Positions 8,329 to 17,738 of a stretch of 42,641 bases of DNA are shown piece by piece. The DNA lies in NCBI GenBank assembly GCA_947564305.1, contig CANOBT010000030.1, positions 1 to 42,641 of the forward strand. Reading direction: 5' to 3'. The notes beneath the pieces were generated by a model. The model did no database searches and was not told the origin of the DNA. It saw only the letters and a program-made list of their open reading frames with translations. Made by a program: the position numbers and the translations under genes. This DNA comes from an uncultured Lachnospiraceae bacterium. Lineage in GTDB: Bacteria > Bacillota_A > Clostridia > Lachnospirales > Lachnospiraceae. The number at the start of each line of letters is the position of its first letter. Position 1 is the first letter of the stretch.

Positions 8329-9621
8329 ATGAAGGTGCTGGCCATCGACAGTTCCGGGCTGACAGCGTCCGTAGCTATTGTAGAAGACACATATACGATT
8401 GCAGAGTATACGGTGAATTATGCTCAGACTGCATTTCGCAATTCCGGCTCTAATCAAACAGGGGAGTCGAAAGGGGCACTGAATCATGCTGGCAGCAGCA
8501 CAGGAGGAGTCCGCCCGGTGAAAGGGAAAAAAACACATTCTCAGACGTTGCTGCCAATGATCGATGAGATGGTCAAAATGGCAGATTTCGATTTGACGGA
8601 TGTGGATGCCATCGCAATTGCAGGGGGACCCGGCTCTTTTACCGGGCTTCGGATTGGTTCTGCAACGGCAAAGGGACTGGGACTGGCGCTTAATAAGCCC
8701 CTGATTCATGTACCTACGGTGGATGGGCTGGCATATCAAGTATATGGCTGCGAGGATATCATTTGTCCTATCATGGATGCCCGGAGAGAGCAGGTTTATA
8801 CTGGAATTTATACATTTTCCAGAGAAGCGGGGAAAACAGCAGGGACAAAGGAAGCGAATCCGGTTTTTCAGATTTTAGGCGGGCAGACGGTCATTTCCGT
8901 GGAGGAGTTGATTCAAAGGCTCAATATTTATAATCAGCCTGTAGTTCTGTTGGGAGACGGAGTACCGGTTTACCGGGAGATGCTTGCAGCAGGACTGCAA
9001 GTCCCTTATTCTTTTGCACCTGCCTACATGAACCGGCAGCGGGCAGCGGTGGTCGGGGAGTTGGGAATCCAGTATTATAAGGCAGGAAAGTACGAGACTG
9101 CGAAGGAGCATCGGCCGGAATACCTTCGGCTGTCCCAGGCAGAACGGGAACGGATGCAGAAGGAAAAAACGGCGGAGCTTGTAGTGCGCAGAATGGAAGC
9201 TGAGGATGCGGCTGCCACGGCAGAGCTGGACTATCAAAGTTTTCCGGACCCGTGGAGTCAGAAGAGTATACTGGAGACCATTGCTAACCCGCAGACCATC
9301 TGTCTGGCTGCGGAAAAAGCAGGAAGAATGACAGGGTATCTTTTTGCGTATACGGCAATGGACGAGGCGGAGATCGCACGGATTGCGGTTGCTAAAGAGC
9401 AGCAGAAACAGGGGACAGGCAGAAAGATTCTGGAAACACTGGAGGAAATCTGTAGAAAAAATAAAATTCATAAGCTGATGCTGGATGTACGTAAAAGTAA
9501 TGGAGGTGCAAGAGCATTTTATACAAAAGCCGGTTTTGGTGAGGATGGAATCCGCAAGGAATTTTATTCAGATCCGAAGGAGGATGCTGTGTTGATGAGT
9601 AAGGAAATATGCAGTAACTGA
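8329..9621 (+). CDS. tsaB-rimI: Fused TsaB - RimI (t6A factor and N-acetyltransferase)
   Basis: A 430-residue fusion. The N-terminal TsaB part (about 1-235) is an ASKHA-fold partner of TsaD, with LAIDSSG, HSQTLLPMID, GGPGSFTGLRIG and PIMDARR. The C-terminal GNAT domain (from about 282, LVVRRMEAED) has ARIAVAKEQQKQGTGRKIL for acetyl-CoA binding and NGGARAFYTKAGF, as in RimI, which acetylates the N-terminus of ribosomal protein S18. An unusual hydrophilic Ser/Gly/Asn-rich insert lies at about residues 37-65, before HSQT. tsaB and rimI are often adjacent genes, and fusions occur in Firmicutes. A ribosome site (GAAAGGAAG) precedes the ATG at 8329. Confidence 0.93.
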   Translation: MKVLAIDSSGLTASVAIVEDTYTIAEYTVNYAQTAFRNSGSNQTGESKGALNHAGSSTGGVRPVKGKKTHSQTLLPMIDEMVKMADFDLTDVDAIAIAGGPGSFTGLRIGSATAKGLGLALNKPLIHVPTVDGLAYQVYGCEDIICPIMDARREQVYTGIYTFSREAGKTAGTKEANPVFQILGGQTVISVEELIQRLNIYNQPVVLLGDGVPVYREMLAAGLQVPYSFAPAYMNRQRAAVVGELGIQYYKAGKYETAKEHRPEYLRLSQAERERMQKEKTAELVVRRMEAEDAAATAELDYQSFPDPWSQKSILETIANPQTICLAAEKAGRMTGYLFAYTAMDEAEIARIAVAKEQQKQGTGRKILETLEEICRKNKIHKLMLDVRKSNGGARAFYTKAGFGEDGIRKEFYSDPKEDAVLMSKEICSN

Positions 9622-9744
9622 GGAAACACTTCCCAGTGGGAAACAAGAGAGAAAACCGCTATAATTTAGGCGTAACAGGTGTTGGCAGGAGTTGTAACAG
9701 AGCTTTTGCCAGGCACCATAACAATACTCACAGGAGGAAATTGT

Positions 9745-9990
9745 ATGCGCCAGTATCAGACAAAAAGAACAGAAGAAATCAAAAAAGAGGTCAGCAAAAT
9801 CATTTGCAATCAATGCGGGAAAGAGATTCCGGTTGTGAATGGGCAGGCACAGGAAGGGGTGTTCAGTGTGGACTATATCTGGGGATATTTTTCCGAGAAA
9901 GACGGCGAGAAACACTCTTTTGAATTGTGTGAGAAATGTTATGATGCGATGCTCAGAGGATTTCAGATTCCGGCAGAGATAGAGGAGTAG
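9745..9990 (+). CDS. Small zinc-ribbon-like protein
   Basis: An 81-residue protein with two CxxC pairs (CNQC near residue 21 and CEKC near residue 64), suggesting one bound zinc. Between them is a short beta-rich segment (FSVDYIWGYFSEKDGEKHSF). ATG 9745 is chosen because CAGGAGG lies 8 bases upstream; the longer frame from 9679 has no ribosome site. It lies inside the tsaB-rimI to tsaD run, 13 bases before RNase Z. I do not recognise a named family; the function is unknown. Confidence 0.8.
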   Translation: MRQYQTKRTEEIKKEVSKIICNQCGKEIPVVNGQAQEGVFSVDYIWGYFSEKDGEKHSFELCEKCYDAMLRGFQIPAEIEE

Positions 9991-10003
9991 GAGATTATTT
10001 ATT

Positions 10004-10909
10004 ATGTTAGATGTATGTTTGCTTGGATGCGGCGGCATGATGCCCCTTCCTTACCGTTGGCTGACGGCAATGATGGCCAGATTCAATGGCAGCAGCCTTT
10101 TGATTGACTGCGGGGAAGGCACGCAGATTGCGATTAAGGAGAAGGGATGGAGCTTTAAGCCGATTGATGTGATCTGCTTTACCCATTATCATGGCGACCA
10201 TATCAGCGGACTTCCGGGTCTGCTCCTTACGATGGGCAATGCTGAGCGCCGGGAACCCCTGACGATGATCGGTCCTAAGGGATTGGAGTATGTTGTCAAT
10301 GCCCTGCGTGTCATTGCGCCGGAACTGCCGTTTCCAATCAAATTTTTAGAGATTGAGGGGGCGGAGCAGACCTTTGAGTTTGAGGGGTATCGGCTGAAGG
10401 CATTCCGAGTAAACCACAATATTCTCTGCTATGGGTACACACTGGAGATTGACAGGGCAGGTAAATTTGATCCGGAGCGGGCATTGAGCCAGGATATTCC
10501 GCAGAAGTATTGGAGACCTTTGCAAAAAGGGGAGAAAATCGAGGCGGAAGGGAGGGTTTTGACCCCGGATATGGTGTTGGGACCCGCTCGGAAGGGAATC
10601 AAAGTTACCTATACGACGGACACTAGACCCACCCGTTCGATTGTGGAAAATGCGGAGAAATCGGATCTTTTCATCTGCGAAGGGATGTATGGAGAAAAGG
10701 AAAAAGCGGCGAAGGCTGTGGAATATAAGCATATGACATTTTACGAGGCAGCACAGCTTGCGAAGGACGCGCAGGTAAAAGAACTGTGGCTGACTCATTA
10801 TAGTCCGTCTCTGACCAGGGCGGACATTTATATGGACGAGGTGCGGAAAATTTTCCCAGCGGCAAAAGCCGGAAGGGATAAGATGTCTGTGGAGATGAAA
10901 TTTGAATGA
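10004..10909 (+). CDS. rnz: Ribonuclease Z
   Basis: A 301-residue metallo-beta-lactamase-fold endonuclease that trims tRNA 3' ends. The metal motif [16 protein letters not shown] is intact. Further metal ligands follow at [10 protein letters not shown] (His), YTTDTRPT (Asp) and LTHYSPSL (His). Length is normal for a bacterial short-form RNase Z. The stop codon overlaps the tsaD start (ATGA), so the two are translationally coupled. Confidence 0.95.
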   Translation: MLDVCLLGCGGMMPLPYRWLTAMMARFNGSSLLIDCGEGTQIAIKEKGWSFKPIDVICFTHYHGDHISGLPGLLLTMGNAERREPLTMIGPKGLEYVVNALRVIAPELPFPIKFLEIEGAEQTFEFEGYRLKAFRVNHNILCYGYTLEIDRAGKFDPERALSQDIPQKYWRPLQKGEKIEAEGRVLTPDMVLGPARKGIKVTYTTDTRPTRSIVENAEKSDLFICEGMYGEKEKAAKAVEYKHMTFYEAAQLAKDAQVKELWLTHYSPSLTRADIYMDEVRKIFPAAKAGRDKMSVEMKFE

Positions 10910-11928
10910 AAAAAGATATACACATATTGGCAATTGAGACCTCCTGTGATGAGACGGCGGCGGCAGTCGTGCGAAATGGGAGAGAGATTTGTTCTAACAT
11001 TATTTTTTCGCAGATTGATTTGCATAAGCTGTATGGCGGTGTGGTGCCTGAGATTGCATCCCGCAAACATATCGAGAAAATCAATCAGGTAATAGAGGAA
11101 GCGCTGAAAGAGGCAGGTATGACTCTGGATGAGTTGGATGCCATTGGCGTCACTTACGGACCAGGACTTGTGGGTGCATTGCTGGTGGGAGTAGCAGAGG
11201 CGAAAGCGATTGCCTATGCAAAGAACCTTCCTTTGATTGGGGTACATCACATTGAAGGGCACATCTCGGCAAATTATATTGAGCATCCGGATTTGGAACC
11301 TCCGTTTTTATGCTTGGTTGTGTCTGGCGGGCATACCCATCTGGTTCATGTCAGAGACTACGGAAAATATGAGATTCTTGGGCGGACCAGGGATGATGCG
11401 GCAGGGGAAGCCTACGATAAGGTGGCGCGGGCAATCGGCCTGGGATATCCTGGGGGACCGAAGATTGACAGGATAGCAAAAGAAGGAAACCCAGAAGCAA
11501 TTTTATTTCCCAGGGCGCATATTGATGATTCGCCCTATGATTTTAGCTTCAGCGGAGTCAAGTCAGCGGTACTCAATTATATCAATGGCTGTCAGATGAA
11601 AGGGGAATCCTTTCAGCCTGCGGATATCGCGGCTTCTTTTCAGAAAGCCGTGGTGGATGTGCTGGTGGAGCATTCCATGAAGGCTGTAGAGGAATTTAAG
11701 ATGTGCAAATTTGCCATTGCCGGGGGTGTGGCTTCCAACAGCGCGCTTCGGGCGGGTATGAAAAAAGCATGTGAGGAGCGGGGGATTGCATTTTATTATC
11801 CGTCGCCCATCTTCTGTACAGATAACGCAGCGATGATTGGAGCGGCGGCTTATTACGAATATCTTGCAGGGACACGGCATGGATGGGATTTGAATGCAGT
11901 TCCCAATCTGAAATTAGGAGAACGTTGA
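10906..11928 (+). CDS. tsaD: tRNA N6-threonylcarbamoyltransferase TsaD
   Basis: A 340-residue catalytic subunit of the t6A pathway that moves the threonylcarbamoyl group onto A37 of ANN-decoding tRNAs. Visible are [14 protein letters not shown] at the N-terminus, the metal-binding [10 protein letters not shown] near residue 110, [37 protein letters not shown] and [11 protein letters not shown]. It overlaps rnz by 4 bases and is followed by ispD after 2 bases. Confidence 0.97.
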   Translation: MKKDIHILAIETSCDETAAAVVRNGREICSNIIFSQIDLHKLYGGVVPEIASRKHIEKINQVIEEALKEAGMTLDELDAIGVTYGPGLVGALLVGVAEAKAIAYAKNLPLIGVHHIEGHISANYIEHPDLEPPFLCLVVSGGHTHLVHVRDYGKYEILGRTRDDAAGEAYDKVARAIGLGYPGGPKIDRIAKEGNPEAILFPRAHIDDSPYDFSFSGVKSAVLNYINGCQMKGESFQPADIAASFQKAVVDVLVEHSMKAVEEFKMCKFAIAGGVASNSALRAGMKKACEERGIAFYYPSPIFCTDNAAMIGAAAYYEYLAGTRHGWDLNAVPNLKLGER

Positions 11929-11930
11929 GA

Positions 11931-12653
11931 ATGGGAAAGACAGAGAAGCCGCATTGTACTGCGATTGTACTTGCGGGAGGCCGGGGAAGCCGGATGGGGA
12001 CAGAGGTACACAAGCAATATCTTTTGCTGGCCGGCAGGCCGGTGCTTTTCTATTCTCTGAAAGTGTTTCAGGAATCCGATTTGATTGAGGAAATTGTCCT
12101 TGTGGCCGGAGAGGGAGAAGAAGAATACTGCCGGAAGAATTTTGTGGAAAAATATCGGTTGTCCAAGGTAAGCAAGATTATTTCCGGAGGCCAAGAGCGG
12201 TATCATTCGGTGTGGAATGGGCTGCAGCATACAGAGGAGGAAGGATATGTTTTTATCCATGATGGGGCGCGCCCTTTTGTGGATGAGAAGATGCTTGCAA
12301 GACTTTATGAGGAAGTGCGGATTCATAAAGCATGTATTGCCGGAATGCCGGTAAAGGATACGATCAAAATTGCGGATGAAAACCGCAGTGTAGCAGATAC
12401 GCCGGACCGCAGTACTTTGTGGGCAGTTCAGACACCCCAGGTGTTTGAGAACAGATTGGTAAAGCAGGCATATGGGATGCTGATGCAGGAAGAGGAGCGC
12501 CATCGTGTGACGGATGATGCCGGAGTCGTGGAGGAGATGCTTCATCATCCGGTCAAGCTGGTGCAGGGCTCTTATGAAAATATTAAAATTACGACGCCGG
12601 AAGACCTGGTGATAGGAGAGGCGTTAGCGCGTCGGTTGGAACTGCAGCAGTGA
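11931..12653 (+). CDS. ispD: 2-C-methyl-D-erythritol 4-phosphate cytidylyltransferase
   Basis: A 240-residue nucleotidyltransferase of the MEP isoprenoid pathway that joins CTP and MEP. The signature AIVLAGGRGSRMG with K at KQYL is near residues 11-30; HDGARPFV and TPQVF follow. ATG 11931 is used because AGGAG from the end of tsaD stands 10 bases before it; the longer frame from 11883 runs back inside tsaD. No other MEP genes are in the window. It is the last clear housekeeping gene before the helicase cassette. Confidence 0.95.
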   Translation: MGKTEKPHCTAIVLAGGRGSRMGTEVHKQYLLLAGRPVLFYSLKVFQESDLIEEIVLVAGEGEEEYCRKNFVEKYRLSKVSKIISGGQERYHSVWNGLQHTEEEGYVFIHDGARPFVDEKMLARLYEEVRIHKACIAGMPVKDTIKIADENRSVADTPDRSTLWAVQTPQVFENRLVKQAYGMLMQEEERHRVTDDAGVVEEMLHHPVKLVQGSYENIKITTPEDLVIGEALARRLELQQ

Positions 12654-12702
12654 CTATATTCATAAAAATCATTCCATTCGAGCACCTTGGGGGCAGACGG
12701 AT

Positions 12703-15700
12703 ATGAACAAGACCGCTCAAAATATATTTCAGGCAGTTCATGAAGGAAAATGGCTGAGCATAGAGTATAAAAATAAAAAAGACGAAATGACAAGCTATTG
12801 GATTGCCATTCATGGAATCGATGTGAAGCGAAGAGCCCTTCGTGTGGAAGGGTTCCATTTGACTATGCATACAGTCCAGGAATATGATTGTATCTACCTG
12901 GATTCCATTCAGTCCTCGTCAGTTGTGCAAGCCTCTACCTACGCAATCGAGCAGCGTCTTGTGGAGGACATTGCGAAACATCCGGAGAAATATGAGCCGT
13001 TATTTGGACAGGCCGTGAACTTGAAAATCTTGAATTATCTGATTGACTGTAATCGTTTGGATACACAAACCTACGAGTGCGACTATTCCTTAATCCAACA
13101 TCTGGATGAGGATTCTTTTAAAAACGGGGAATATCCTCTGAGTAAAGAACAATTTTCCCAGTTTGTCCATCAATTCCAAAAAGAGAGTACCCAGTCGGAA
13201 AAGAAAAAAATATGGCAGTTCCGGCAGCTTGCCATGAATGAGCTGAGTATCCTTGTGAAAGGAAGGAGCCAAGCGCGGGAAGCACTGTATGTACTGGCAT
13301 ACAGAAAGCTCTATTTGGATGTAAAACGTCATGTTCTGAAGCCGGATACAGATATTACGATCTGCAGAGAATTTACTGTAAATGGGGAGAAGGAGAGTAT
13401 TCGGAAATATATAGACCCGGCGGACTACGATTTACTGGATGACTTTGACAACAATAAAGAATTGCTCAAAGACCGGATTACCCGTTACAATTCCTTGAAA
13501 CAGGGGGTGGATGACAGGCCGTATATTATCGCTCTGGCAAGAAATATCAAAGTGGATTTGAATAAGGAGTATGACGCAGTCATAAAAAGCCTGGAGGAAG
13601 GAAAAGAGACTTACCCTATCAAGGCGTTTTTTGGAAAGCTTACCGGAAAGCCGATAAGACGTAAGGATTATCCTTTGGCCTTGTTGGAACGCCGGGCGAA
13701 TTTAGACCAGCTTCTCGCGATTCACAATGCCGTAAAATACCCGGTTACTTATGTTCAGGGGCCGCCCGGCACCGGAAAATCCCATACCATTATCAACAGC
13801 ATCATTACGGCATTTTTCAATGAGAAGACGGTGCTCCTGGCATCTTATAACAATCATCCGATTGATACGGTGGTAGAAAAAATGCAATCCATTCCCTATA
13901 AGCAAGGAAAAATTATCCCATTTCCTATCATACGTTTAGGAAATCAAAACTTGGTGAAAAGGACACTTCTGGAAATACGGGAGCAATATGAGCGTGTGGA
14001 GGGGGAGAAGGTTTTTGAGAATACGTTAGAAAAAAATAAAGGTCGGAAAATCAGCCGGACGAAAGCGCTCACGGAATTGCTGAAAAAATACGAGCATACT
14101 CTGGCTTTGCGGGAAAAGAAGGAAGCGATAGAATGCCTTTTAGATAACACTCATCATCTGACGTTTCAGACAGATTTGCAGGGGCGGCAGTTAGAGGAAA
14201 TTAAAGAGGAAATTCAAGGAATCGGTGAGATTACCAATGAACAGGCGCTTTCGCTTTTGGACCAGGATGAAGCAGAATTTAAAAAATATCTGTATTTTAC
14301 CTCCATCAAATATTTGAAACGCCTTGGCGAGCCCAAAAACGAGGATTTGAGAAATATCCTTTATATAGAAGATGAGGATGAGAAGGTAAAAGCGTTTCAT
14401 CAATATCTTGGAGAATCGGAAAATGTAAAAAAATTCCTTCGTATCTTTCCTGTGGTTGCAACATCCTGTATTTCCTCACATAGAATCGGAAGTCCGAAGC
14501 CTTACTTTGATATCACGATCATGGACGAGGCAAGTCAGTGCAGCACGGCGATGGCGCTTCTTCCGATTATCCGCGGGGAAAATCTGATGCTGGTGGGGGA
14601 CCCTCAGCAGTTGAATCCGGTGATTCTTCTGGACAGTAAAGATAACGAAATCTTGAAACAGCGCTATCATATTCCGCCGGAGTATGACTATGTGAAAAAT
14701 TCTATTTATAAGACATTTTTGGCAAACGACGCTGTGAGTGAGGAAATTCTTCTCCGGCATCACTACCGCTGCTGTAAATCCATTATTGAGTTTAATAATG
14801 TAAAATATTACAATAGCCGGCTGAAGATTGAAAGCATGTTGAAGCCGGAGCAGCCGCTTGTTTATGTGGATGTAAAAGGCAATGAGACAGGAATGAAGAA
14901 TACGGCGCCGCGGGAAGCACAGGAAATTCTGAAATTTGTCATGGATAACCGTGATAAAAAGATTGGAATTATCACGCCTTTTGCCAATCAGAAGGAGTGT
15001 ATACAGCAGATGCTTGAGGAGCAGGGAATTCGGGATGTGTCCTGCGGGACGGTTCATGCATTTCAGGGAGATGAAAAGGATATTATTTTATTTTCCACGG
15101 CATTGACAGATCAGACGTCGTCGAAAACGTATCAATGGCTGAAAAATAACCGGGAGCTGCTCAATGTGGCGACTTCTCGTGCAAGAGAGAAATTGGTGCT
15201 GTTTTCCAGTACACAAAATCTGGAGCGGCTCCATGATGAGGCGGAGAGGGATGATATGTATGAGCTGGCCCGATATGTCAAAACCAAGGGAAAGTGTGAG
15301 GTAACCCCGGATGAAGTTCATTCGCGTGCTCTCGGTATCAAGCCATATAGCACACAGACAGAGGAAGATTTTCTTATCAGTCTGAACCATGCACTTGGAA
15401 ATATACTGAACAATGGCCGAAGATGCGGGGTGCGCAAAGAAGTCGCGATTTCGCAAGTGTTTCAGGACAATATCACAGGAGAAGGGCTTTTCTATAATGG
15501 AAGGTTTGATTTTGTAATCTATGAGAGAGAGTATGGCGGGAGGGAGCTGCCGATTCTTGCGATTGAGCTGGACGGAAAAGAACACCAGGAAGAGGAATTA
15601 GTCAGGCTTCGGGACAGACAGAAGACAAATATATGCAGACAGCATGGGTTTGAGCTGATCCGGGTAGAAAATTCTTATGCCAGGCGTTATTATTATATCA

Positions 15701-15738
15701 AGGGGATACTGGAGGAGTATTTCCGAAAGATAAGGTAA
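12703..15738 (+). CDS. WYL-like / SF1 helicase / nuclease fusion protein
   Basis: A 1011-residue three-part protein. Residues 1-80 resemble a WYL domain (IFQAVHEGKWLSIEYKNK... then VEGFHL), a fold that senses nucleic-acid ligands. The centre is an SF1B-type (Upf1/DnaA2-like) helicase: Walker A GPPGTGKS at 353-360, DEASQ at 608-612, GDPQQL at 632-637, VHAFQGDEKD at 784-793 and VATSRAREKL at 822-831. The C-terminus looks like a Vsr/DUF2726-type nuclease, with D936, E955, D957 and H961 (IELDGKEH). It is followed after 66 bases by a PD-(D/E)XK nuclease. The combination suggests DNA repair or phage defence; this is inference, and the WYL call is by eye. Confidence 0.85.
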   Translation: MNKTAQNIFQAVHEGKWLSIEYKNKKDEMTSYWIAIHGIDVKRRALRVEGFHLTMHTVQEYDCIYLDSIQSSSVVQASTYAIEQRLVEDIAKHPEKYEPLFGQAVNLKILNYLIDCNRLDTQTYECDYSLIQHLDEDSFKNGEYPLSKEQFSQFVHQFQKESTQSEKKKIWQFRQLAMNELSILVKGRSQAREALYVLAYRKLYLDVKRHVLKPDTDITICREFTVNGEKESIRKYIDPADYDLLDDFDNNKELLKDRITRYNSLKQGVDDRPYIIALARNIKVDLNKEYDAVIKSLEEGKETYPIKAFFGKLTGKPIRRKDYPLALLERRANLDQLLAIHNAVKYPVTYVQGPPGTGKSHTIINSIITAFFNEKTVLLASYNNHPIDTVVEKMQSIPYKQGKIIPFPIIRLGNQNLVKRTLLEIREQYERVEGEKVFENTLEKNKGRKISRTKALTELLKKYEHTLALREKKEAIECLLDNTHHLTFQTDLQGRQLEEIKEEIQGIGEITNEQALSLLDQDEAEFKKYLYFTSIKYLKRLGEPKNEDLRNILYIEDEDEKVKAFHQYLGESENVKKFLRIFPVVATSCISSHRIGSPKPYFDITIMDEASQCSTAMALLPIIRGENLMLVGDPQQLNPVILLDSKDNEILKQRYHIPPEYDYVKNSIYKTFLANDAVSEEILLRHHYRCCKSIIEFNNVKYYNSRLKIESMLKPEQPLVYVDVKGNETGMKNTAPREAQEILKFVMDNRDKKIGIITPFANQKECIQQMLEEQGIRDVSCGTVHAFQGDEKDIILFSTALTDQTSSKTYQWLKNNRELLNVATSRAREKLVLFSSTQNLERLHDEAERDDMYELARYVKTKGKCEVTPDEVHSRALGIKPYSTQTEEDFLISLNHALGNILNNGRRCGVRKEVAISQVFQDNITGEGLFYNGRFDFVIYEREYGGRELPILAIELDGKEHQEEELVRLRDRQKTNICRQHGFELIRVENSYARRYYYIKGILEEYFRKIR

Positions 15739-15804
15739 AAGCATCTGGGCTAAATATGTTTTCAAGATTGGTGTTTACGAAAAATATAAGGGATTGAAGA
15801 AATT

Positions 15805-16401
15805 ATGCTGTATGATAAGGATATTCGTGAACCGCTTTTTGATTTTCTGGAAGAGTATTATGGAAAAATCAGGATTTTGGAAGAAAAACAAATGGGGCGC
15901 TCGCGGGCAGATATTGTCATGGTGCTGCCTTCTGCGATTGTGGGGATAGAGATTAAAAGTGATGCGGACACCTATGTTCGCCTGAAACGGCAGGTAAAAG
16001 ATTACGATAAGTATTTTGATTTTAATTATGTGGTGGCAGGTTCCAGCCACGGAATGCATATTGAAGAACATGTACCGGAGTGGTGGGGAATCATTACGGT
16101 GGAGCAGGAAGCATCCGGGGTGGATTTCTACATTTTAAGGAAGCCAAAGCAAAATCCGGGAGTCAACTGGAAGAAGAAGCTAAGTCTCTTGTGGCGGCCT
16201 GAGTTAGTCCATATTCAAGAAATCAATCAGATGCCGCGATATAAGCAAAAGAGCAAGGAATTTGTGATGGAGAAAATCCTTTTAACGGTCCCGCAGGAAC
16301 AGTTGCGGGAACAGATGAGCCAGGAGTTATTCGAGCGGGACTATAATGAAATTGAAAAAATAATGATGGAGTATCGGAGAGGAGGCAGGAAAAGAAAGTA
16401 A
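15805..16401 (+). CDS. sce7726-family PD-(D/E)XK nuclease-like protein
   Basis: A 198-residue protein with a restriction-endonuclease-like core: D36 (RADIVMV), then E49-I-K51 (GIEIKSDADTYVRLKRQ) and YDKYFDFNYVVAG, the layout of sce7726-family proteins. The C-terminal third is helical and basic, ending in RRGGRKRK, which would suit nucleic-acid binding. The ribosome site is weak. It follows the helicase gene by 66 bases and its stop codon overlaps the next start (TAATG), so the three probably form one operon. A role in cleaving or sensing foreign or damaged DNA is inferred, not shown. Confidence 0.8.
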   Translation: MLYDKDIREPLFDFLEEYYGKIRILEEKQMGRSRADIVMVLPSAIVGIEIKSDADTYVRLKRQVKDYDKYFDFNYVVAGSSHGMHIEEHVPEWWGIITVEQEASGVDFYILRKPKQNPGVNWKKKLSLLWRPELVHIQEINQMPRYKQKSKEFVMEKILLTVPQEQLREQMSQELFERDYNEIEKIMMEYRRGGRKRK

Positions 16402-16622
16402 TGAAATTATTTAAAAGGAAGCAGCAAGAGATCAAAAAGGAGTATGACAGAGAGAACCAGAAGCCGGTTTTGCACTGCAGTATCTGTACCGGCGAGCAGG
16501 TGGCCGGGTTTAAAGATATCCATACGGGAAAATTTGAAGAAGTCATGTTTATCAAGGACGATAGGGATTTGGAAAGGTTTAAGAATATGTATGGGATTAG
16601 TCAGGTGGAGAAGGAATATTGA
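16401..16622 (+). CDS. Small CxxC protein
   Basis: A 73-residue protein translationally coupled to the sce7726-like gene (shared base in TAATG). After a basic start (MKLFKRKQQEIKKEY) it has CSICTGEQVAGFKDIHTGKFEEVM and a C-terminal helix with DDRDLERFKNMYGI. Homologues I remember in gut Firmicutes carry the misleading label aspartate dehydrogenase; nothing here supports an enzyme of that kind. It may be a small regulatory or partner protein of the upstream nucleases, but it could also belong to an unrelated core family. Confidence 0.75.
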   Translation: MKLFKRKQQEIKKEYDRENQKPVLHCSICTGEQVAGFKDIHTGKFEEVMFIKDDRDLERFKNMYGISQVEKEY

Positions 16623-16670
16623 CTTCGGGAATGCAGCTCATATATTTTTAAGCAAATCGAGTAAAAAATA

Positions 16671-16699
16671 TTGACATTCAATTTTAGTCGTACTATAAT
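16671..16699 (+). promoter_or_regulatory. rplM-rpsI promoter, TTGACA-17-TATAAT
   Basis: Both hexamers match the sigma-A consensus perfectly with a 17-bp spacer, as expected for a ribosomal protein operon. Confidence 0.93.
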
Positions 16700-16887
16700 A
16701 TTACAGCATGAAAAAGGGAGAAACAGTATACGCCAAAGCCCCGGAGTATATTGATTTCATATAAAAGCAGTAAATAAGTGATTACAATTCGCTTGTGTGT
16801 TCTTGTCTTTCAGCCGATTATCGTACATGTGAGAGGCATAGGAACATATTCAGAAAAAGACTTTAGAAAATAACAGGAGGAATCCCC
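16700..16887 (+). promoter_or_regulatory. 5' leader of rplM (candidate L13-type autoregulatory leader)
   Basis: About 180 bases lie between the -10 and the rplM start, ending in AGGAGG. Position and length fit the L13 leader described in Firmicutes, in which the ribosomal protein is thought to bind its own mRNA; I have not matched the consensus structure base by base. Confidence 0.45.
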
Positions 16888-17316
16888 ATGAAAACTTATA
16901 TGGCTAATCCAGACAAGGTTGAGAAAAAATGGTATGTAGTTGATGCGGAAGGCCAGACTTTAGGACGTCTTGCATCAGAAGTTGCAAAAGTATTAAGAGG
17001 AAAGAATAAGCCGGAATTCACTCCGCATGTTGATACAGGAGATTATGTAGTGGTTGTGAATGCAGCGAAGGTAAAAGTGACAGGTAAGAAATTACAGCAG
17101 AAGATTTACTACAATCACTCTGATTATGTAGGCGGAATGAGAGAGACCACACTGGCAGAGATGATGCAGAAGAAACCAGAAAGAGTAGTAGAACTGGCTG
17201 TAAAGGGAATGCTTCCAAAAGGACCTTTAGGCAGGGAAATGTATAAGAAGCTTCATGTATATGCTGGTCCGGAGCACGCACAGCAGGCTCAGAAACCAGA
17301 AGTATTGACATTTTAA
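16888..17316 (+). CDS. rplM: 50S ribosomal protein L13
   Basis: A 142-residue protein with the L13 features [45 protein letters not shown], and near the C-terminus [13 protein letters not shown] followed by [11 protein letters not shown]. It is an early assembly protein of the 50S subunit. AGGAGG precedes the ATG, and rpsI follows 26 bases downstream, the usual gene pair. Confidence 0.99.
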   Translation: MKTYMANPDKVEKKWYVVDAEGQTLGRLASEVAKVLRGKNKPEFTPHVDTGDYVVVVNAAKVKVTGKKLQQKIYYNHSDYVGGMRETTLAEMMQKKPERVVELAVKGMLPKGPLGREMYKKLHVYAGPEHAQQAQKPEVLTF

Positions 17317-17342
17317 GGAAAGGTTGAAAGGAGGACATTACA

Positions 17343-17735
17343 GTGGCTAACGCAAAATATTATGGAACAGGAAGAAGAAAAAAATCAATCGCAAGAGTAT
17401 ACCTTGTACCGGGTACAGGTAAGATTACAATAAATAAAAGAGACATTGACGATTATTTGAGCCTTGAGACATTGAAGGTAGTTGTTCGCCAACCGCTTGT
17501 TGCAACAGATACAACAGATAAGTTTGACGTTCTTGTGAATGTGAAGGGCGGCGGTTATACAGGACAGGCCGGAGCAATCCGTCACGGAATTTCCCGTGCG
17601 CTGTTAGAGGCAGATCCGGAGTACAGAGCAATTCTCAAAAAAGCAGGATACCTGACTCGTGACCCAAGAATGAAAGAGAGAAAGAAATACGGTCTCAAAG
17701 CTGCAAGGCGTGCACCGCAGTTCAGCAAGAGATAA
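17343..17735 (+). CDS. rpsI: 30S ribosomal protein S9
   Basis: A 130-residue protein beginning with GTG, preceded by AAGGAGG. It shows [18 protein letters not shown], then [20 protein letters not shown], and the conserved basic tail RRAPQFSKR whose final Arg reaches the P-site tRNA. It is the second gene of the rplM operon and is followed by a very strong terminator. Confidence 0.99.
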   Translation: MANAKYYGTGRRKKSIARVYLVPGTGKITINKRDIDDYLSLETLKVVVRQPLVATDTTDKFDVLVNVKGGGYTGQAGAIRHGISRALLEADPEYRAILKKAGYLTRDPRMKERKKYGLKAARRAPQFSKR

Positions 17736-17738
17736 GCA

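Noticed and set aside
12703..16622. Phage or integrative element carrying the helicase cassette
   Set aside because: No integrase, tRNA target, flanking direct repeats or composition break was seen at either end; the genes sit neatly between ispD and rplM.
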